Shown: piece by piece, positions 44,600 through 55,010 of the stretch
How positions within the stretch are numbered: the stretch's first letter is position 1
How the letters are laid out: every line of letters begins with the position of its first letter
Origin: Leucobacter chinensis
GTDB taxonomy: Bacteria > Actinomycetota > Actinomycetes > Actinomycetales > Microbacteriaceae
NCBI RefSeq assembly: GCF_019049105.1
Contig: NZ_JAHQZR010000012.1
Span: forward strand, 1 to 64,000
Length of the DNA stretch: 64,000 bases
Direction of reading: 5' to 3'
Made by a program: the position numbers and the translations under genes
Notes under the pieces: generated by a model
Told to the model about the DNA's origin: nothing
Database searches by the model: none
The model's input: only the letters and a program-made list of their open reading frames with translations

Positions 44600-45705
44600 C
44601 AGTCCTCCTTGATGAGGCGCGCGTGCGCCGCATCCCACGAGAAGACGACCTTGGCGCCGAATACGACGCCCTGCGTTTCGCTCGATACGGGAGCGCGCGC
44701 AATGAGGCGCTTGCGGCCCGCCGTCTGGCCGTACACAATCATGTCGGTACCGATAAAGACGGTGTCTTGCACCACGGCTTCGACGCTGTCGCGACCGGCG
44801 ATCGGCGCGTAGCGATCAGCGGTTTCGACCCGCATGTGCTCAGGCCGAATGAGAATAGTCTCGCCCCCGCCCTCGGGCACCCGAAAGTGTTCGCCTCCCT
44901 CAGCATGAGCAAAGATGTCGCCCTGCACGGCTCCCGTGAGCAGGTTCGACTCACCGATGAACTCTGCCGCGTAGCGCGAGGTCGGCGCCTGATAGAGCGT
45001 CTTCGGGTCGTCGAGCTGAACGATGCTGCCGCCACGCAGGAGCGCGATGCGGTCAGACATCGTGAGCGCCTCGTGCTGGTCGTGCGTCACGAAAATGAAC
45101 GTGATGCCGAGTTCATAGTGAATGTTGCGAATCTCGAGCTGCAGCTCTTCGCGCAGCATCTTGTCGAGTGCGCCGAGCGGCTCGTCCATGAGCAGCACGC
45201 GGGGCTGAAACACGATGCCGCGTGCGAGCGCGACGCGCTGCTGCTGACCGCCCGAGAGCTGGTCGGGCCGGCGGTCGGCGAGGCGGCGCATCTGGATGAG
45301 GTCGAGCACCGAGTTCACGCGCTCAATGATCTCCTCTTTCGCGACCCGCTGGCGCCGAAGCCCAAAAGCGACGTTCTCGAACACCGTCATGTGGGGAAAC
45401 AGAGCATACTGCTGAAACACCATGCCGAGCCCACGCTTGTGCGGCGGCGTTCGAGTGATGTCGACGCCATCAACCTCGATCTTGCCTCCGTCGGCCTTCG
45501 TGAAGCCGGCGATGATGTTGAGCAGGGTTGACTTGCCCGATCCGCTGGCTCCAAGCAAGGTAATGAACTCACCCGCGTTGATATCGAGGCTCACCTCGTC
45601 GAGAACCGTGTGCTCGCCGTAGCGCTTGGTCACATCTTTGATGCGGATCGCGGCACCCGTCTGTTCGGCTGCCGTCGCAATCTGCTGCGTGTAAGTGGCG
45701 GTCAT
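44599..45705 (-). CDS. ABC importer ATPase, spermidine/putrescine (PotA-like)
   Basis: A 368-residue ATPase with a C-terminal TOBE/OB domain (GETILIRPEHMRVE). Walker A LGASGSGKST (51-60), signature LSGGQQQ (150-156), Walker B VLLMDEP (170-176), H-loop VTHDQHEALTMSDR. This is the PotA/FbpC-like CUT1-polyamine class. ATG 45705 overlaps the upstream permease stop by 4 nt. Confidence 0.9.
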   Translation of the reverse strand: MTATYTQQIATAAEQTGAAIRIKDVTKRYGEHTVLDEVSLDINAGEFITLLGASGSGKSTLLNIIAGFTKADGGKIEVDGVDITRTPPHKRGLGMVFQQYALFPHMTVFENVAFGLRRQRVAKEEIIERVNSVLDLIQMRRLADRRPDQLSGGQQQRVALARGIVFQPRVLLMDEPLGALDKMLREELQLEIRNIHYELGITFIFVTHDQHEALTMSDRIALLRGGSIVQLDDPKTLYQAPTSRYAAEFIGESNLLTGAVQGDIFAHAEGGEHFRVPEGGGETILIRPEHMRVETADRYAPIAGRDSVEAVVQDTVFIGTDMIVYGQTAGRKRLIARAPVSSETQGVVFGAKVVFSWDAAHARLIKED

Positions 45706-46532
45706 GAGAGCGTTCCTTTCTGAATGCGCTTCGCCTGCATGTTGCGACGCAGCGTACCGAAGGCCTTTCCAATGCCCGAGGCTGCGAAAGCCGCGAGAAT
45801 AATAAACAGTGAGATGGTCGAGATGGCCGCGATGGTCGGATCGATCTGTACGCGAATGCCCGACCACATCTTGACTGGCAGGGTCGTGAGGTCAGCGCCC
45901 GACAGGAAGATCGCAACGACGACCTCGTCCCAGCTCGTGATGAACGCGAAGAGTGCGCCCGCGAGCATGCCCGGCAAGATGAGCGGCATCGTGATGCGAA
46001 AGAACGTTTCGATCGGCCCAGCGCCAAGGTTCATGGCCGCCATCTCGAGCCGGCGGTCAACCGACGAGAGTGAAGCAATGACGTTGATCATGACGTATGG
46101 CACCCCGAGCGAGGTGTGCACGAGCACGAAACCGATCATCGTTTCAGTGAGGCCGAGCCCCAAAAAGGTGATGTAGACGGCAAGCCCAACAATGACGAAT
46201 GGCACGATGAGTGGCGAGAGCAGAATCGCCATGACTGGGCCACGAAAGGGAATCTTACCGCGCACGATCGCGAGGGCCGCGAGCGTTCCGAGTACCACCG
46301 AACAAAGCGCTGAGAGCAGCGCGATGGTAAGACTGTTGAGGGCAGATTCGATCCACGAATAATCGTTGATGAGCGCTTCGTACCACTGCAGCGTGAAGCC
46401 GCTCGGCGGGAACGCGAGAAACGAGCTCTCTGAAAATGACATCGGCACGATGACGAGAATCGGTGAGAGTAAGTAGAGGCCGATGAGCGCCGCGAGCACG
46501 ACAAGCCCGGTGCGAGTGAGAATCTTGGTCAT
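45702..46532 (-). CDS. ABC importer permease, PotC-like
   Basis: A 276-residue permease with six TM helices and the EAA coupling loop EMAAMNLGAGPIETFFRITMPLILPGM. MSFSESSFLAFPPSGFTLQWYEAL after TM1 is characteristic of PotC/PotI proteins. It starts at an ATG overlapping the PotB-like stop by 4 nt, with GAGGCA upstream. Confidence 0.9.
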   Translation of the reverse strand: MTKILTRTGLVVLAALIGLYLLSPILVIVPMSFSESSFLAFPPSGFTLQWYEALINDYSWIESALNSLTIALLSALCSVVLGTLAALAIVRGKIPFRGPVMAILLSPLIVPFVIVGLAVYITFLGLGLTETMIGFVLVHTSLGVPYVMINVIASLSSVDRRLEMAAMNLGAGPIETFFRITMPLILPGMLAGALFAFITSWDEVVVAIFLSGADLTTLPVKMWSGIRVQIDPTIAAISTISLFIILAAFAASGIGKAFGTLRRNMQAKRIQKGTLS

Positions 46533-47440
46533 GACTGCCTCAACAATGCTTTCTCAAGGTTCAGGAACTTTGACGCGATGCCGAGCAGCAGAAGCGTCGT
46601 CGCGAGCAGCAGTGTCGCGAGTGCAGCCGCGAAACCGTATCGCAAGACGGCCGAGACCTGTTGCACGATCAGCTCACCGATCATCATGTTCTCGGGGCCG
46701 CCAAGCAACGCCGGGGTGATGTAGTAGCCAAGCGCCTGAATAAAGGTGAGCAGCAGGCCGGCGGCAACGCCAGGCATGCTGAGCGGCACGAAGATGCGCC
46801 AGAAGGCACCCGAGGGGCGCGCGCCAAGGTTCTGCGCCGCAAGACCAAGCTTTCGGTCGATGCCCGACATGGCCGCATACATGGGCAGAACTGCGAACGG
46901 GAGTGAGACCTGGACCATGCCGAAGACGACGCCGCCTGCGGTGCGCAGCATCGTAACGGGGTCGTCGATGAGGCCAGCGTCAATCGCAAGGGTGTTGAGC
47001 ACGCCGGTGTCGCGCAAGAGAATCACGAGCGCGAAGCTGCGCACGAGCACACTCGTCCAGAACGGAATAAGCACGAGAACGAGCATCACCTTGCGCCAGA
47101 ACGGCTTTGCGAGCGTCATGAGGTACGCGTAGGGGTACGCGAGCACGAGCGTCACCGCCGTCACAAGAAAGGCGATAAGGAAGGTGTTGAGCAGAACCCT
47201 CGTGTAGAGCGATTCTGAGAAGATCGCGACGTAGTTGCCGAACCCGGGTTCGGGGTCAACGAAGCTACGCCACAGCATCGCGATCAAGGGAATGAGAAAG
47301 ACAAGAACGAGAAAAAGCACGAGCGGGAGCGCGAGGGCGCCCCACCCGTCGATGCGAAAGAGTGATCGCATCGACCGGCGGGGCTGAGCCTCTGGCGTGG
47401 CAGCCACGCCCGGCTCGTGCTGCAGTGTTGGCTGGCTCAC
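46529..47440 (-). CDS. ABC importer permease, PotB-like
   Basis: A 303-residue permease with six TM helices. EAA loop GLAAQNLGARPSGAFWRIFVPLSMPGV; N-terminal cytoplasmic extension rich in Pro/Arg before TM1 (LPLVLFLVLVFLIPLIAMLW). GTG 47440 lies 1 nt after the binding-protein stop. Forms the channel with the PotC-like subunit. Confidence 0.9.
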   Translation of the reverse strand: MSQPTLQHEPGVAATPEAQPRRSMRSLFRIDGWGALALPLVLFLVLVFLIPLIAMLWRSFVDPEPGFGNYVAIFSESLYTRVLLNTFLIAFLVTAVTLVLAYPYAYLMTLAKPFWRKVMLVLVLIPFWTSVLVRSFALVILLRDTGVLNTLAIDAGLIDDPVTMLRTAGGVVFGMVQVSLPFAVLPMYAAMSGIDRKLGLAAQNLGARPSGAFWRIFVPLSMPGVAAGLLLTFIQALGYYITPALLGGPENMMIGELIVQQVSAVLRYGFAAALATLLLATTLLLLGIASKFLNLEKALLRQS

Positions 47441-47441
47441 G

Positions 47442-48506
47442 TTACTTGGCTACCCAGACGTTGAACTGTTCGGTTGCGGGGCCATAGTGCTCGGCCCAGT
47501 AGTTGTAGTCGATCACCGCGGCCGAGACCCCGTTGACCGCTTCGCTCCCAGCAAGGTCATTACTCACCTCGTCGTCGAGGTATTCGAGCGCGTCGGGTGA
47601 GGCGGTTCCGTACCCTGACTCGATGGCCTGCTTCGACTGCGCTTCGGGGTTCGTGAGGAACCAGAGCATCCACTCCTGCGCCTTGTCAGCGTTGGCGTAG
47701 CCGGCCGGAATCACAACGTGGTCATACGAGATGAGGTTTTCGTTGTACTCGTTGGCAACCGGGAGTCCCTCGCCTGCGGCCTGGGTGATGCGACCGTTCC
47801 AGGCCTGTACCAGCGGCGCCTCGCCACTCGAGACAAGCTGTACCTGCTCGTCACCGGTGTCGTACCAAACGATGTGGTCTTTGATCGTGTCAAGCTTCGC
47901 AAAGGCACGGTCGAGATCGAGCGGGTACAGGTCTTCGGGCGCGACGCCATCGGCGAGCAGAGCCGCCTCGAAAGCGCCGCCGGTCACATAGCGCCAGAAG
48001 CCGCGCTTACCCGGAAATTTCTCGACATCAAAGAACTCTTCCCATGTTGTCGGGTGCGCGTCGGTAAAGGTCTCGGTGTTGTAGGCAATGCTGAAGGTGT
48101 ACTGCAGAATCGGGATGCCACACTCGTTCACCTGCACGTCAGAGACGTTGGCTTTCTTCGCCGCTGCGACCACCTCGTCGCTCAGCTTCTCGAGTTTGCC
48201 CTCGGCACAAGCGGTTGCCGAGTAGTTCGGCTCAACCTCGACGACGCCCCAGCTCGGTTTTCCCGCATCGACCATCGCGTCGAGTTTTGCGTAGTCGGTC
48301 GGCTGATCCTGGCGGATCGTCATGCCCACTTCTTTGGCCCAGGGTTCGAACACGGTCGAGACGTGTGCCCGCTGAGCGCCGCCGCCCCACATGGTAACGG
48401 TAAGGGCATCTTCTGACTTACCTCCCCCGCCACCGCTGCAGCCGGTGAGCGCGAGAGCGCCGGCTGCGATGAGCGCCGTGCCCGAGAGAAATCTACGTAC
48501 TGACAT
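47442..48506 (-). CDS. ABC importer substrate-binding lipoprotein, PotD-like
   Basis: A 354-residue lipoprotein: signal with lipobox LTGC (Cys23) followed by a Gly run, then the PotD/PotF fold (ALTVTMWGGGAQRAHV, QYTFSIAYNTETF, HPTTWEEFFDVEKFPGKRG, VYTS-like region replaced by VSSGEAPLVQAWNGR). AAGGAGG lies 8 nt before the ATG. It heads a five-gene operon with two permeases, an ATPase and a hydroxyacid dehydrogenase. Polyamine or a related cationic compound is likely; the exact ligand is not deducible. Confidence 0.9.
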   Translation of the reverse strand: MSVRRFLSGTALIAAGALALTGCSGGGGGKSEDALTVTMWGGGAQRAHVSTVFEPWAKEVGMTIRQDQPTDYAKLDAMVDAGKPSWGVVEVEPNYSATACAEGKLEKLSDEVVAAAKKANVSDVQVNECGIPILQYTFSIAYNTETFTDAHPTTWEEFFDVEKFPGKRGFWRYVTGGAFEAALLADGVAPEDLYPLDLDRAFAKLDTIKDHIVWYDTGDEQVQLVSSGEAPLVQAWNGRITQAAGEGLPVANEYNENLISYDHVVIPAGYANADKAQEWMLWFLTNPEAQSKQAIESGYGTASPDALEYLDDEVSNDLAGSEAVNGVSAAVIDYNYWAEHYGPATEQFNVWVAK

Positions 48507-48534
48507 GGTTCGTCCTCCTTGACGTTCCAGTAAA

Positions 48535-48552
48535 TGATTGGCTGACCAATCA
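48535..48552. promoter_or_regulatory. Operator-like palindrome upstream of the PotD-like gene
   Basis: TGATTGGCTGACCAATCA: 7-bp arms TGATTGG/CCAATCA with spacer CTGA, 29 bp before the ATG. It differs from the TTGACT-N4-AGTCAA class found nearby, so a different regulator may be used. Confidence 0.45.
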
Positions 48553-48693
48553 ACTTATTAGCTATCATGCCCAAGCAAGCAGCAATGCGCAACTGAAAAA
48601 TGCAAACAATCACACAACCGTTCACCCCGCCCGGGCCCTGCAGCGGGTACTCGGGGTGACACGAGATTCGCACCGCTCGTGCCACCCCGAGTC

Positions 48694-49716
<1,023 letters not shown>

Positions 49717-51357
49717 TCAGGCGTCTCGTGACGCGAGCATGTCGGCGGCTGCGCGGCCGCCCTCACGAAGGTGGATCACGGTTGGCCGATCGGCTGCGAG
49801 CGCCTCACGCACCGCCTCGCCCAACTGATCGTCGCGGTCGACGCGCACCCCGTGGCAGCCGAGTGATTGGCCGAGCTGCACGAAATCGGGGCCGCCGAGC
49901 GCGACCGAGTGGATCGGCTCGTCACGATCGGCCATCTCGTTGCGAATCTCGCCGTAGCCTCCGTTATCAGAGATAATCACGGGCAACGCAATACCAAGTT
50001 CAGCGGCCGTTGCGAGCTCCTGCACCGTGAACATGATGCCCCCGTCACCCTGGATAACGACGACGGGTGCGTCAGGCTGAGCAAGCTTCGCACCAATGCC
50101 GGCGGGAAGCCCGAAGCCAAGGGTACCGACGCCGGTGGGAAACATGAATGCGTTCGGTCGGCTCAATTGCAGCTGACCGAGCGCCCCATAGTAGGCCACC
50201 ATGGCGTTATCGGCAGCGATGATCGCGTCGTCGGGAAGTGCCTCGGCGAGCGACTGCATCGCCGCGAGCCAGGTCTCTCCCTCGGCAGCGCGCTCCTCAC
50301 GCACCCCCGCGAGAGCGCGCTCGAACCAGGCGGCTGAAGCCCCCGAGCGGTCGCGCTCTACAACGACCTCGGTGAGCGCGGCGAGCGTCGCGGCCGCGTC
50401 GCCCACGAGCGCGACGCTCGGGGTGATGTTCGTGACGACGGCGGCCGGGTCGATGTCGACGCGCACCAGTTTCGCGGCGCAGTCGGGCACGCCGATCCAC
50501 CAGTCTGAGGGTGCGAACTCGGTGCCGACCGCGATAACCGCATCGGCGCTTTCGGCGGCGGCAACGATCGATGGATGTTGCAGGCCCGCGCCGAGCGCGA
50601 GCGGGTGTCGCTCATCGAAGTTGCCTTTGCCGTTGGTCGTCGTCGCGACGCCAGCGCCGAGCTTCTCGGCGAGCGCCTGCACCTCGCCGGTCGCAGCGCG
50701 GGCTCCCCCGCCCACGACAAGCAGCACGCGTTCGGCACCGTCAAGCAGCACTCGAGCGCTGTCGAGCTCAGCCGCTGCCGGCATGATGGGCGCTGGGGCT
50801 GGCACTGGCGCAACGAGCGTAATCTCGCCAACAGCATCGAGCAGGTCGAGCGGCACCTCGAGGTATTCAGAACGTGGCCGCCCAGCCGTCATCCGAGCGA
50901 AGGCCTGAGCCACCGCCCCGGGAATCTCTTGCAGAGACTCAACCCGGTGGCTCTCGGTGACGAGGCCAGAAAATACCGCCCGCTGGTTTTTAAGTTCGTG
51001 CAACAGCCCGTTGCCGTGGCTCGGATGCCCCGTCGGCATGCCCGGCGCAATGAGCAGCGTGGGCACCGAGTCAGAGTTCGCTTGGGCGAGCGCCGCAGCC
51101 GCATTTAACGCGGCAGGGCCCGTCGTTGTGATGACCACCCCAACGCGGCCTGAAGCACGTGAATAGCCATCGGCCGCATAACCGGCACCCTGCTCGTGCC
51201 TCGGCGTCACATTGCGAATGCCGTGGGCCGGCATCGCCGCGAACACCGCGAGGTTGTGTGTACCGGGAATGCCGAACACCGTGTCGACCCCGTGGGCGGC
51301 GAGTGCCCTCACGAGCGCCTCGCCACCCGTCATGGTGGCTGCGGTTGGGGTGGTCAT
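49717..51357 (-). CDS. Thiamine-diphosphate-dependent decarboxylase/synthase-like enzyme
   Basis: A 546-residue ThDP enzyme with three domains. N-terminal Pyr domain: GIPGTHNL and RHEQGAGYAADGY with the activating Glu55. Central Rossmann-like domain about 190-330. C-terminal PP domain: GDGGIMFTVQELATAAELGI and ISDNGGYGEIRN, the GDG-NN cofactor motif. The HEQGAGYAADGYSRASG and LHELKNQRAVFSGLV segments resemble 5-guanidino-2-oxopentanoate decarboxylase (AruI) as I recall it, but acetolactate synthase-like activities are possible. AAGGAG lies before the ATG. Third gene of a four-gene operon. Confidence 0.85.
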   Translation of the reverse strand: MTTPTAATMTGGEALVRALAAHGVDTVFGIPGTHNLAVFAAMPAHGIRNVTPRHEQGAGYAADGYSRASGRVGVVITTTGPAALNAAAALAQANSDSVPTLLIAPGMPTGHPSHGNGLLHELKNQRAVFSGLVTESHRVESLQEIPGAVAQAFARMTAGRPRSEYLEVPLDLLDAVGEITLVAPVPAPAPIMPAAAELDSARVLLDGAERVLLVVGGGARAATGEVQALAEKLGAGVATTTNGKGNFDERHPLALGAGLQHPSIVAAAESADAVIAVGTEFAPSDWWIGVPDCAAKLVRVDIDPAAVVTNITPSVALVGDAAATLAALTEVVVERDRSGASAAWFERALAGVREERAAEGETWLAAMQSLAEALPDDAIIAADNAMVAYYGALGQLQLSRPNAFMFPTGVGTLGFGLPAGIGAKLAQPDAPVVVIQGDGGIMFTVQELATAAELGIALPVIISDNGGYGEIRNEMADRDEPIHSVALGGPDFVQLGQSLGCHGVRVDRDDQLGEAVREALAADRPTVIHLREGGRAAADMLASRDA

Positions 51358-51388
51358 CGTTGACTCCTTCGATTGAACTGCTCAGTGT

Positions 51389-52552
51389 TTACAGGTTGCG
51401 CGAGATGATGAGGCGCATGATGTCTGACGTGCCCTCTTCGATCTCTTCGAGCTTCGCATCGCGCATCCACTGCTCAACCGGGAACTCACGCGAGTAGCCC
51501 CACCCGCCGAGCGTCTGCACGGCAGCCCAGGTGCAGAACGCCGCGGTCTCTGACGCCTGCAGCTTCGCCATCGCGGCAACCTCGCCGACGGGCTTGCCCT
51601 GGTCGAACATGGTTGCGGCCTGCAGCGTCTGCAACCATGCCGCGTTGATGCGCGTCGCCATGTCTGCGAGGCGGAACGAGACGGCCTGGTTCTCAATGAT
51701 CGGCTTGCCGAAGGTCTCGCGCTCACGAGCGTAGTTCGTCGCGTACTCGAGTGCGGCACGGGCAATGCCGGTTGCCGCCGCCGCGAGCACGATACGCGAG
51801 GCGTCGAAGGTCTTCATGAGGCCGAGGAAGCCCTGCCCCTCTTCGCCGAGACGGTTCGCCTCGGGAATGAACACGTCGTCGAAGAAGAGTTCGCGGCACT
51901 GAATCGCGCGCTGACCCATCTTCTTCATGGGCTCGCCGTAGCTAAAGCCCTCTGCATCGCTGCGCATCAAGAATGCACTGACCCCGCGCGAGCGCTGTGA
52001 CGGGTCGGTCTTGGCGAAGACGACGTACTGGTCTGCGATGCCAGCGTTCGAGATCCACACCTTCTGGCCTTTGAGTAGGTAACCGCCCTCGGTGGGGGTC
52101 GCGGTCATCGTCATCGACGCAGCATCAGAACCAGCGCCTGGCTCGGTCGTCGCGAGCGCCGTGTAGAGAGGCGTGTCTCCCGTGAGCGGGCGCAGCCACT
52201 CCTCTTTCTGCTCGTCAGTGCCGAGCACGAGCAGCGGGTCGGCGAAGAACCCGTTCGAGCACAAGAAGTTGCCGATACCGAGGTCGCCCCAGCACAAGCG
52301 CTCCTGCACGAGGCACTGCGTGAAGAGGTCGGTGTAGCCGCCACCGCCAAACTGCTCGGGAATCATGAAGTCGGTGATGCCGACCTTCGCCGCCTCCTGA
52401 AACAGGTCGACCGGTGAGCCGCTGTCGGCCTCATCGACCGACTTCGCAATCGGGCGAATTTTCTCTTTTGCGAACGTATCGCACAGCTCGACAATGGCTT
52501 CTTGCTCGTCGGTGAGCGTGAAGATTGAGCGAGTGACATCCATCAAATCCAT
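51389..52552 (-). CDS. Acyl-CoA dehydrogenase
   Basis: A 387-residue flavoenzyme. FAD/substrate sequences ALATTEPGAGSDAASM and WISNAGIADQYVVFA, and the late EEIEEGTSDIMRLIISRNL with the probable catalytic Glu in the usual YEGTSEI position. ATG 52552 is preceded by AAAGGA; the codon at 52567 would place that site inside the gene. It lies between the acyl-CoA synthetase and the ThDP enzyme and probably introduces a double bond in the activated acyl group. Confidence 0.92.
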   Translation of the reverse strand: MDLMDVTRSIFTLTDEQEAIVELCDTFAKEKIRPIAKSVDEADSGSPVDLFQEAAKVGITDFMIPEQFGGGGYTDLFTQCLVQERLCWGDLGIGNFLCSNGFFADPLLVLGTDEQKEEWLRPLTGDTPLYTALATTEPGAGSDAASMTMTATPTEGGYLLKGQKVWISNAGIADQYVVFAKTDPSQRSRGVSAFLMRSDAEGFSYGEPMKKMGQRAIQCRELFFDDVFIPEANRLGEEGQGFLGLMKTFDASRIVLAAAATGIARAALEYATNYARERETFGKPIIENQAVSFRLADMATRINAAWLQTLQAATMFDQGKPVGEVAAMAKLQASETAAFCTWAAVQTLGGWGYSREFPVEQWMRDAKLEEIEEGTSDIMRLIISRNL

Positions 52553-52578
52553 GAGGGATCCTTTCATTACGGAGCGTG

Positions 52579-54657
52579 TTAAGCAGTTTCGGTGGGTTCT
52601 AGGGTTGGCAAAGCAAGGCAGTCGACGGCGAGCGAGCCCTTCACGCCGACCCGCACCGGGTTGAGCTCAATCTCGGCAACATCGGGTGATGCTGCGAGTG
52701 TATAGCTGAGCACCGACACGGTACGGGCGAGGGCATCGACGTCGAGCGCATCGCGCCCGCGCCACTCGCCAAGCAGAGGCGCGCTCGTGAGACCGAGAAT
52801 CATGCCGCGTGCATCAGCAACGCTCACGGGGCCGAGCTCGATCGCGATGTCGCCCCAAATCTCGGTTGCGGTGCCGCCGGTCCCGACGGTCGCCACGATG
52901 CCGAAGCCCGGGTCCCGGCGCACCGAGACAATGTACTCGGCCACATCGAGGCGCGTATCTTGGAGCTCGAGCGTGTAGGGCCCGTCGCCTAGCCGCTCGT
53001 GCATCTCTTCAAACGCCTCGGCAGCGGCCTCACCGGTATCGAGCCCGAGTCGCACGCCATCGTGCTCGGTCTTGTGCGCAAGCCACGCGGCCTTCAGCAC
53101 GACGGTCGCACCAAACTCGATCGCAGCGAGCGCCGCCTCATCGCGAGTTCGCACGATGCGCATTTCGGGAAACTCAATGCCTGCGGCCGCGAGCTCTTCA
53201 CGCACCTGAATGTTATCGGCGCCCTTCGTGATGCGCTTCGCGTCGCGATCGCGCACATCAGGCCGCGGATCCTGCGAAGCCGTGCACGAGAGCGCAATCG
53301 CCGAGAGCACATCTTCGATACGATCGGTCACGGGTACCCCGTTCTCGCGCAACTGCTGCGACACGACCGACTGGGCCTCCATCGCGTGAATGAGCACGGG
53401 TGCGGCGTCGCTCCTCGCATCACGCATCATCCGCCCCGCGACCGCGAGCTCTGCCTCGTGCAATGCGGGGGTATCGAAACCGTAGCTCCCGAAGTACCCC
53501 GAAAGCACGACCGCATCGACCTCGCCACTCGTTGCGAGCACGTTCGTCAGCGTGGCATAGAGCGTCATGTCGGCTTCGCCTGCTCCGGCAAGATCAATGG
53601 GGTTGCGCGTCGATGCCCCATCGGGAAGCACCGCGGCGAGCTGCTCACGCAGTTGGGCGCTGAGGGCCGGGAGTTCAAGCCCGAGACGGGCCGCCTCGTC
53701 GGCCGCGATACCACCTTGGCCACCGCTATCGCTCACAACCGCAACTCGCGGACCCCGGCACACGACGCCCTTCTCGACGAGCTCGGCAAGCCGCACGAGC
53801 TCGCTCGGTGTGCTCACTCGCACAGCGCCGACCTGGCGACAAGCCGCGTCAACGAGCTCAATAGCCGAGGTCATGGCTCCGGTGTGCGACTGGGCGAGGT
53901 CGCGGCTCGCGTCACTGTTGCCGGTCGTGAGCACCGCGACGGCTGTTCCCCGTTCACGCACCTCGCGAATCGCGGCAAAAATCTCTTCACCGCGCGAAAA
54001 ATCTTCCATGTAGATCGCGAGGGTTCTCGTCTGCTCGTCGCTGGCAAGCGAGCGGATCACATCTGCCGCGTGCACGTCGCTCTGGTTCCCGAGCGACACG
54101 AAGCGCGAAATACCCACTCCGGCCTTGCGCCCGAGTGCGGCGATCTCGCTCCCGAGCTGCCCGCTCTGCGAGATCACGGCGAGCGAACCCGGCATCATTT
54201 CGCCCCACATGAGTTGCAGCTGCGATGAGCCCGAGAAAATACCGAGGCTGTTCGGGCCGATCATGCGGGCGTTGTGCTCGCGCATCAGTTCAACGAGTGC
54301 CGCCTCATCGGGAACCCTCGCCGTAATGATAAGAAACGAGCGCGCCCCCATCTCGAGCGCTTCGGTGATGGTCGAGTGCACGAGGTGCCCCGGTACGACG
54401 ACCACGACAAGCTCGGGAACCTCGGGCAGCCCCTGCAACGAGGTGAACGTATCGTAGCCCGCGATTTGCTTGCCGCTCTTATTGACGAGATACACCCCGC
54501 GGCGGTCGACCCCGGTGAGTGCACCGCGGGCAATCCAGTGCCCCCATTTGGCGGCATCGTTCGAGGCGCCCACGACCGCCACCGACGATGGCTCGTGGAA
54601 TGACTCAAGCCCACGACGCACCGCTTCAGGCGCATTGGGGGTTGCAGAAAACTTCAT
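52579..54657 (-). CDS. Acyl-CoA synthetase, ADP/NDP-forming, fused alpha-beta
   Basis: A 692-residue protein. The CoA-binding domain starts SVAVVGASNDAAKWG; the phosphorylated His is His258 in LAQSHTGAM, and ISQSGQLGSEIAALGRKAG belongs to the succinyl-CoA-ligase-like domain. The C-terminal ATP-grasp part spans about 480-690 (TKGADNIQVREELAAAGIEF, VVLKAAWLAHKTEHDGVRLGL). It converts an organic acid to its CoA ester with ADP release (or makes ATP in reverse). It heads the operon acyl-CoA synthetase, dehydrogenase, ThDP enzyme, NMO-like enzyme. A TTGACT palindrome lies 63 bp upstream. Confidence 0.9.
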   Translation of the reverse strand: MKFSATPNAPEAVRRGLESFHEPSSVAVVGASNDAAKWGHWIARGALTGVDRRGVYLVNKSGKQIAGYDTFTSLQGLPEVPELVVVVVPGHLVHSTITEALEMGARSFLIITARVPDEAALVELMREHNARMIGPNSLGIFSGSSQLQLMWGEMMPGSLAVISQSGQLGSEIAALGRKAGVGISRFVSLGNQSDVHAADVIRSLASDEQTRTLAIYMEDFSRGEEIFAAIREVRERGTAVAVLTTGNSDASRDLAQSHTGAMTSAIELVDAACRQVGAVRVSTPSELVRLAELVEKGVVCRGPRVAVVSDSGGQGGIAADEAARLGLELPALSAQLREQLAAVLPDGASTRNPIDLAGAGEADMTLYATLTNVLATSGEVDAVVLSGYFGSYGFDTPALHEAELAVAGRMMRDARSDAAPVLIHAMEAQSVVSQQLRENGVPVTDRIEDVLSAIALSCTASQDPRPDVRDRDAKRITKGADNIQVREELAAAGIEFPEMRIVRTRDEAALAAIEFGATVVLKAAWLAHKTEHDGVRLGLDTGEAAAEAFEEMHERLGDGPYTLELQDTRLDVAEYIVSVRRDPGFGIVATVGTGGTATEIWGDIAIELGPVSVADARGMILGLTSAPLLGEWRGRDALDVDALARTVSVLSYTLAASPDVAEIELNPVRVGVKGSLAVDCLALPTLEPTETA

Positions 54658-54719
54658 CGTTCTCCTTGGCTCGGCATCATTGCTCTGAGGGGCTTCTTGC
54701 CCCAGGAATTGAATCTTAT

Positions 54720-54735
54720 TTGACTCTTCAGTTAA
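54720..54735. promoter_or_regulatory. Operator 3, upstream of the acyl-CoA synthetase operon
   Basis: TTGACTCTTCAGTTAA: same class as operators 1 and 2 at 41.7 kb (TTGACT-N4-AGTCAA) with one mismatch in the right arm and AT-rich flanks. On the minus strand it is 63 bp from the synthetase ATG. Confidence 0.55.
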
Positions 54736-54826
54736 TTAAATAGTCGCGGGGGCATTCTGTCAAGGGCGTGGCCTTGAAATTTTTGCCGCCCTCCGAGCCG
54801 CGCGCCTCCGCGAGCGCCTTGACTAG

Positions 54827-54890
54827 CGAAATTGTTTACACTTTCGGGCCGTTTTCGGCTGATTTCACCTCAAAAGTGCAAACAATTTCG
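54827..54890. repeat. 64-bp palindromic repeat, copy A2
   Basis: Outer arms CGAAATTGTTTACAC... (54827-) and the complement ending 54890 match copy A at 20420-20483 with one mismatch (A for G at 54838); total length is again 64 bp. The inner hairpin GCCG-TTTT-CGGC differs in sequence from copy A but occupies the same place. It is about 120 bp past the tetR stop. Confidence 0.8.
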
Positions 54891-55010
54891 CTTCCACGGG
54901 TGCGCAGGCGGGTGCCGGACAGTCGCGAGCACCGTATTGCGGGTGATCCGCTGCCCTCGAAAACTCACGCGGGATGCGCATTCCCCTGCGTCGGGAGCAA
55001 AACCCGCGCG

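Noticed and set aside
48593-48612. Third copy of palindrome family A (ATGCAAACAAT)
   Set aside because: Only a half-arm with mismatches and no partner arm nearby; probably chance.
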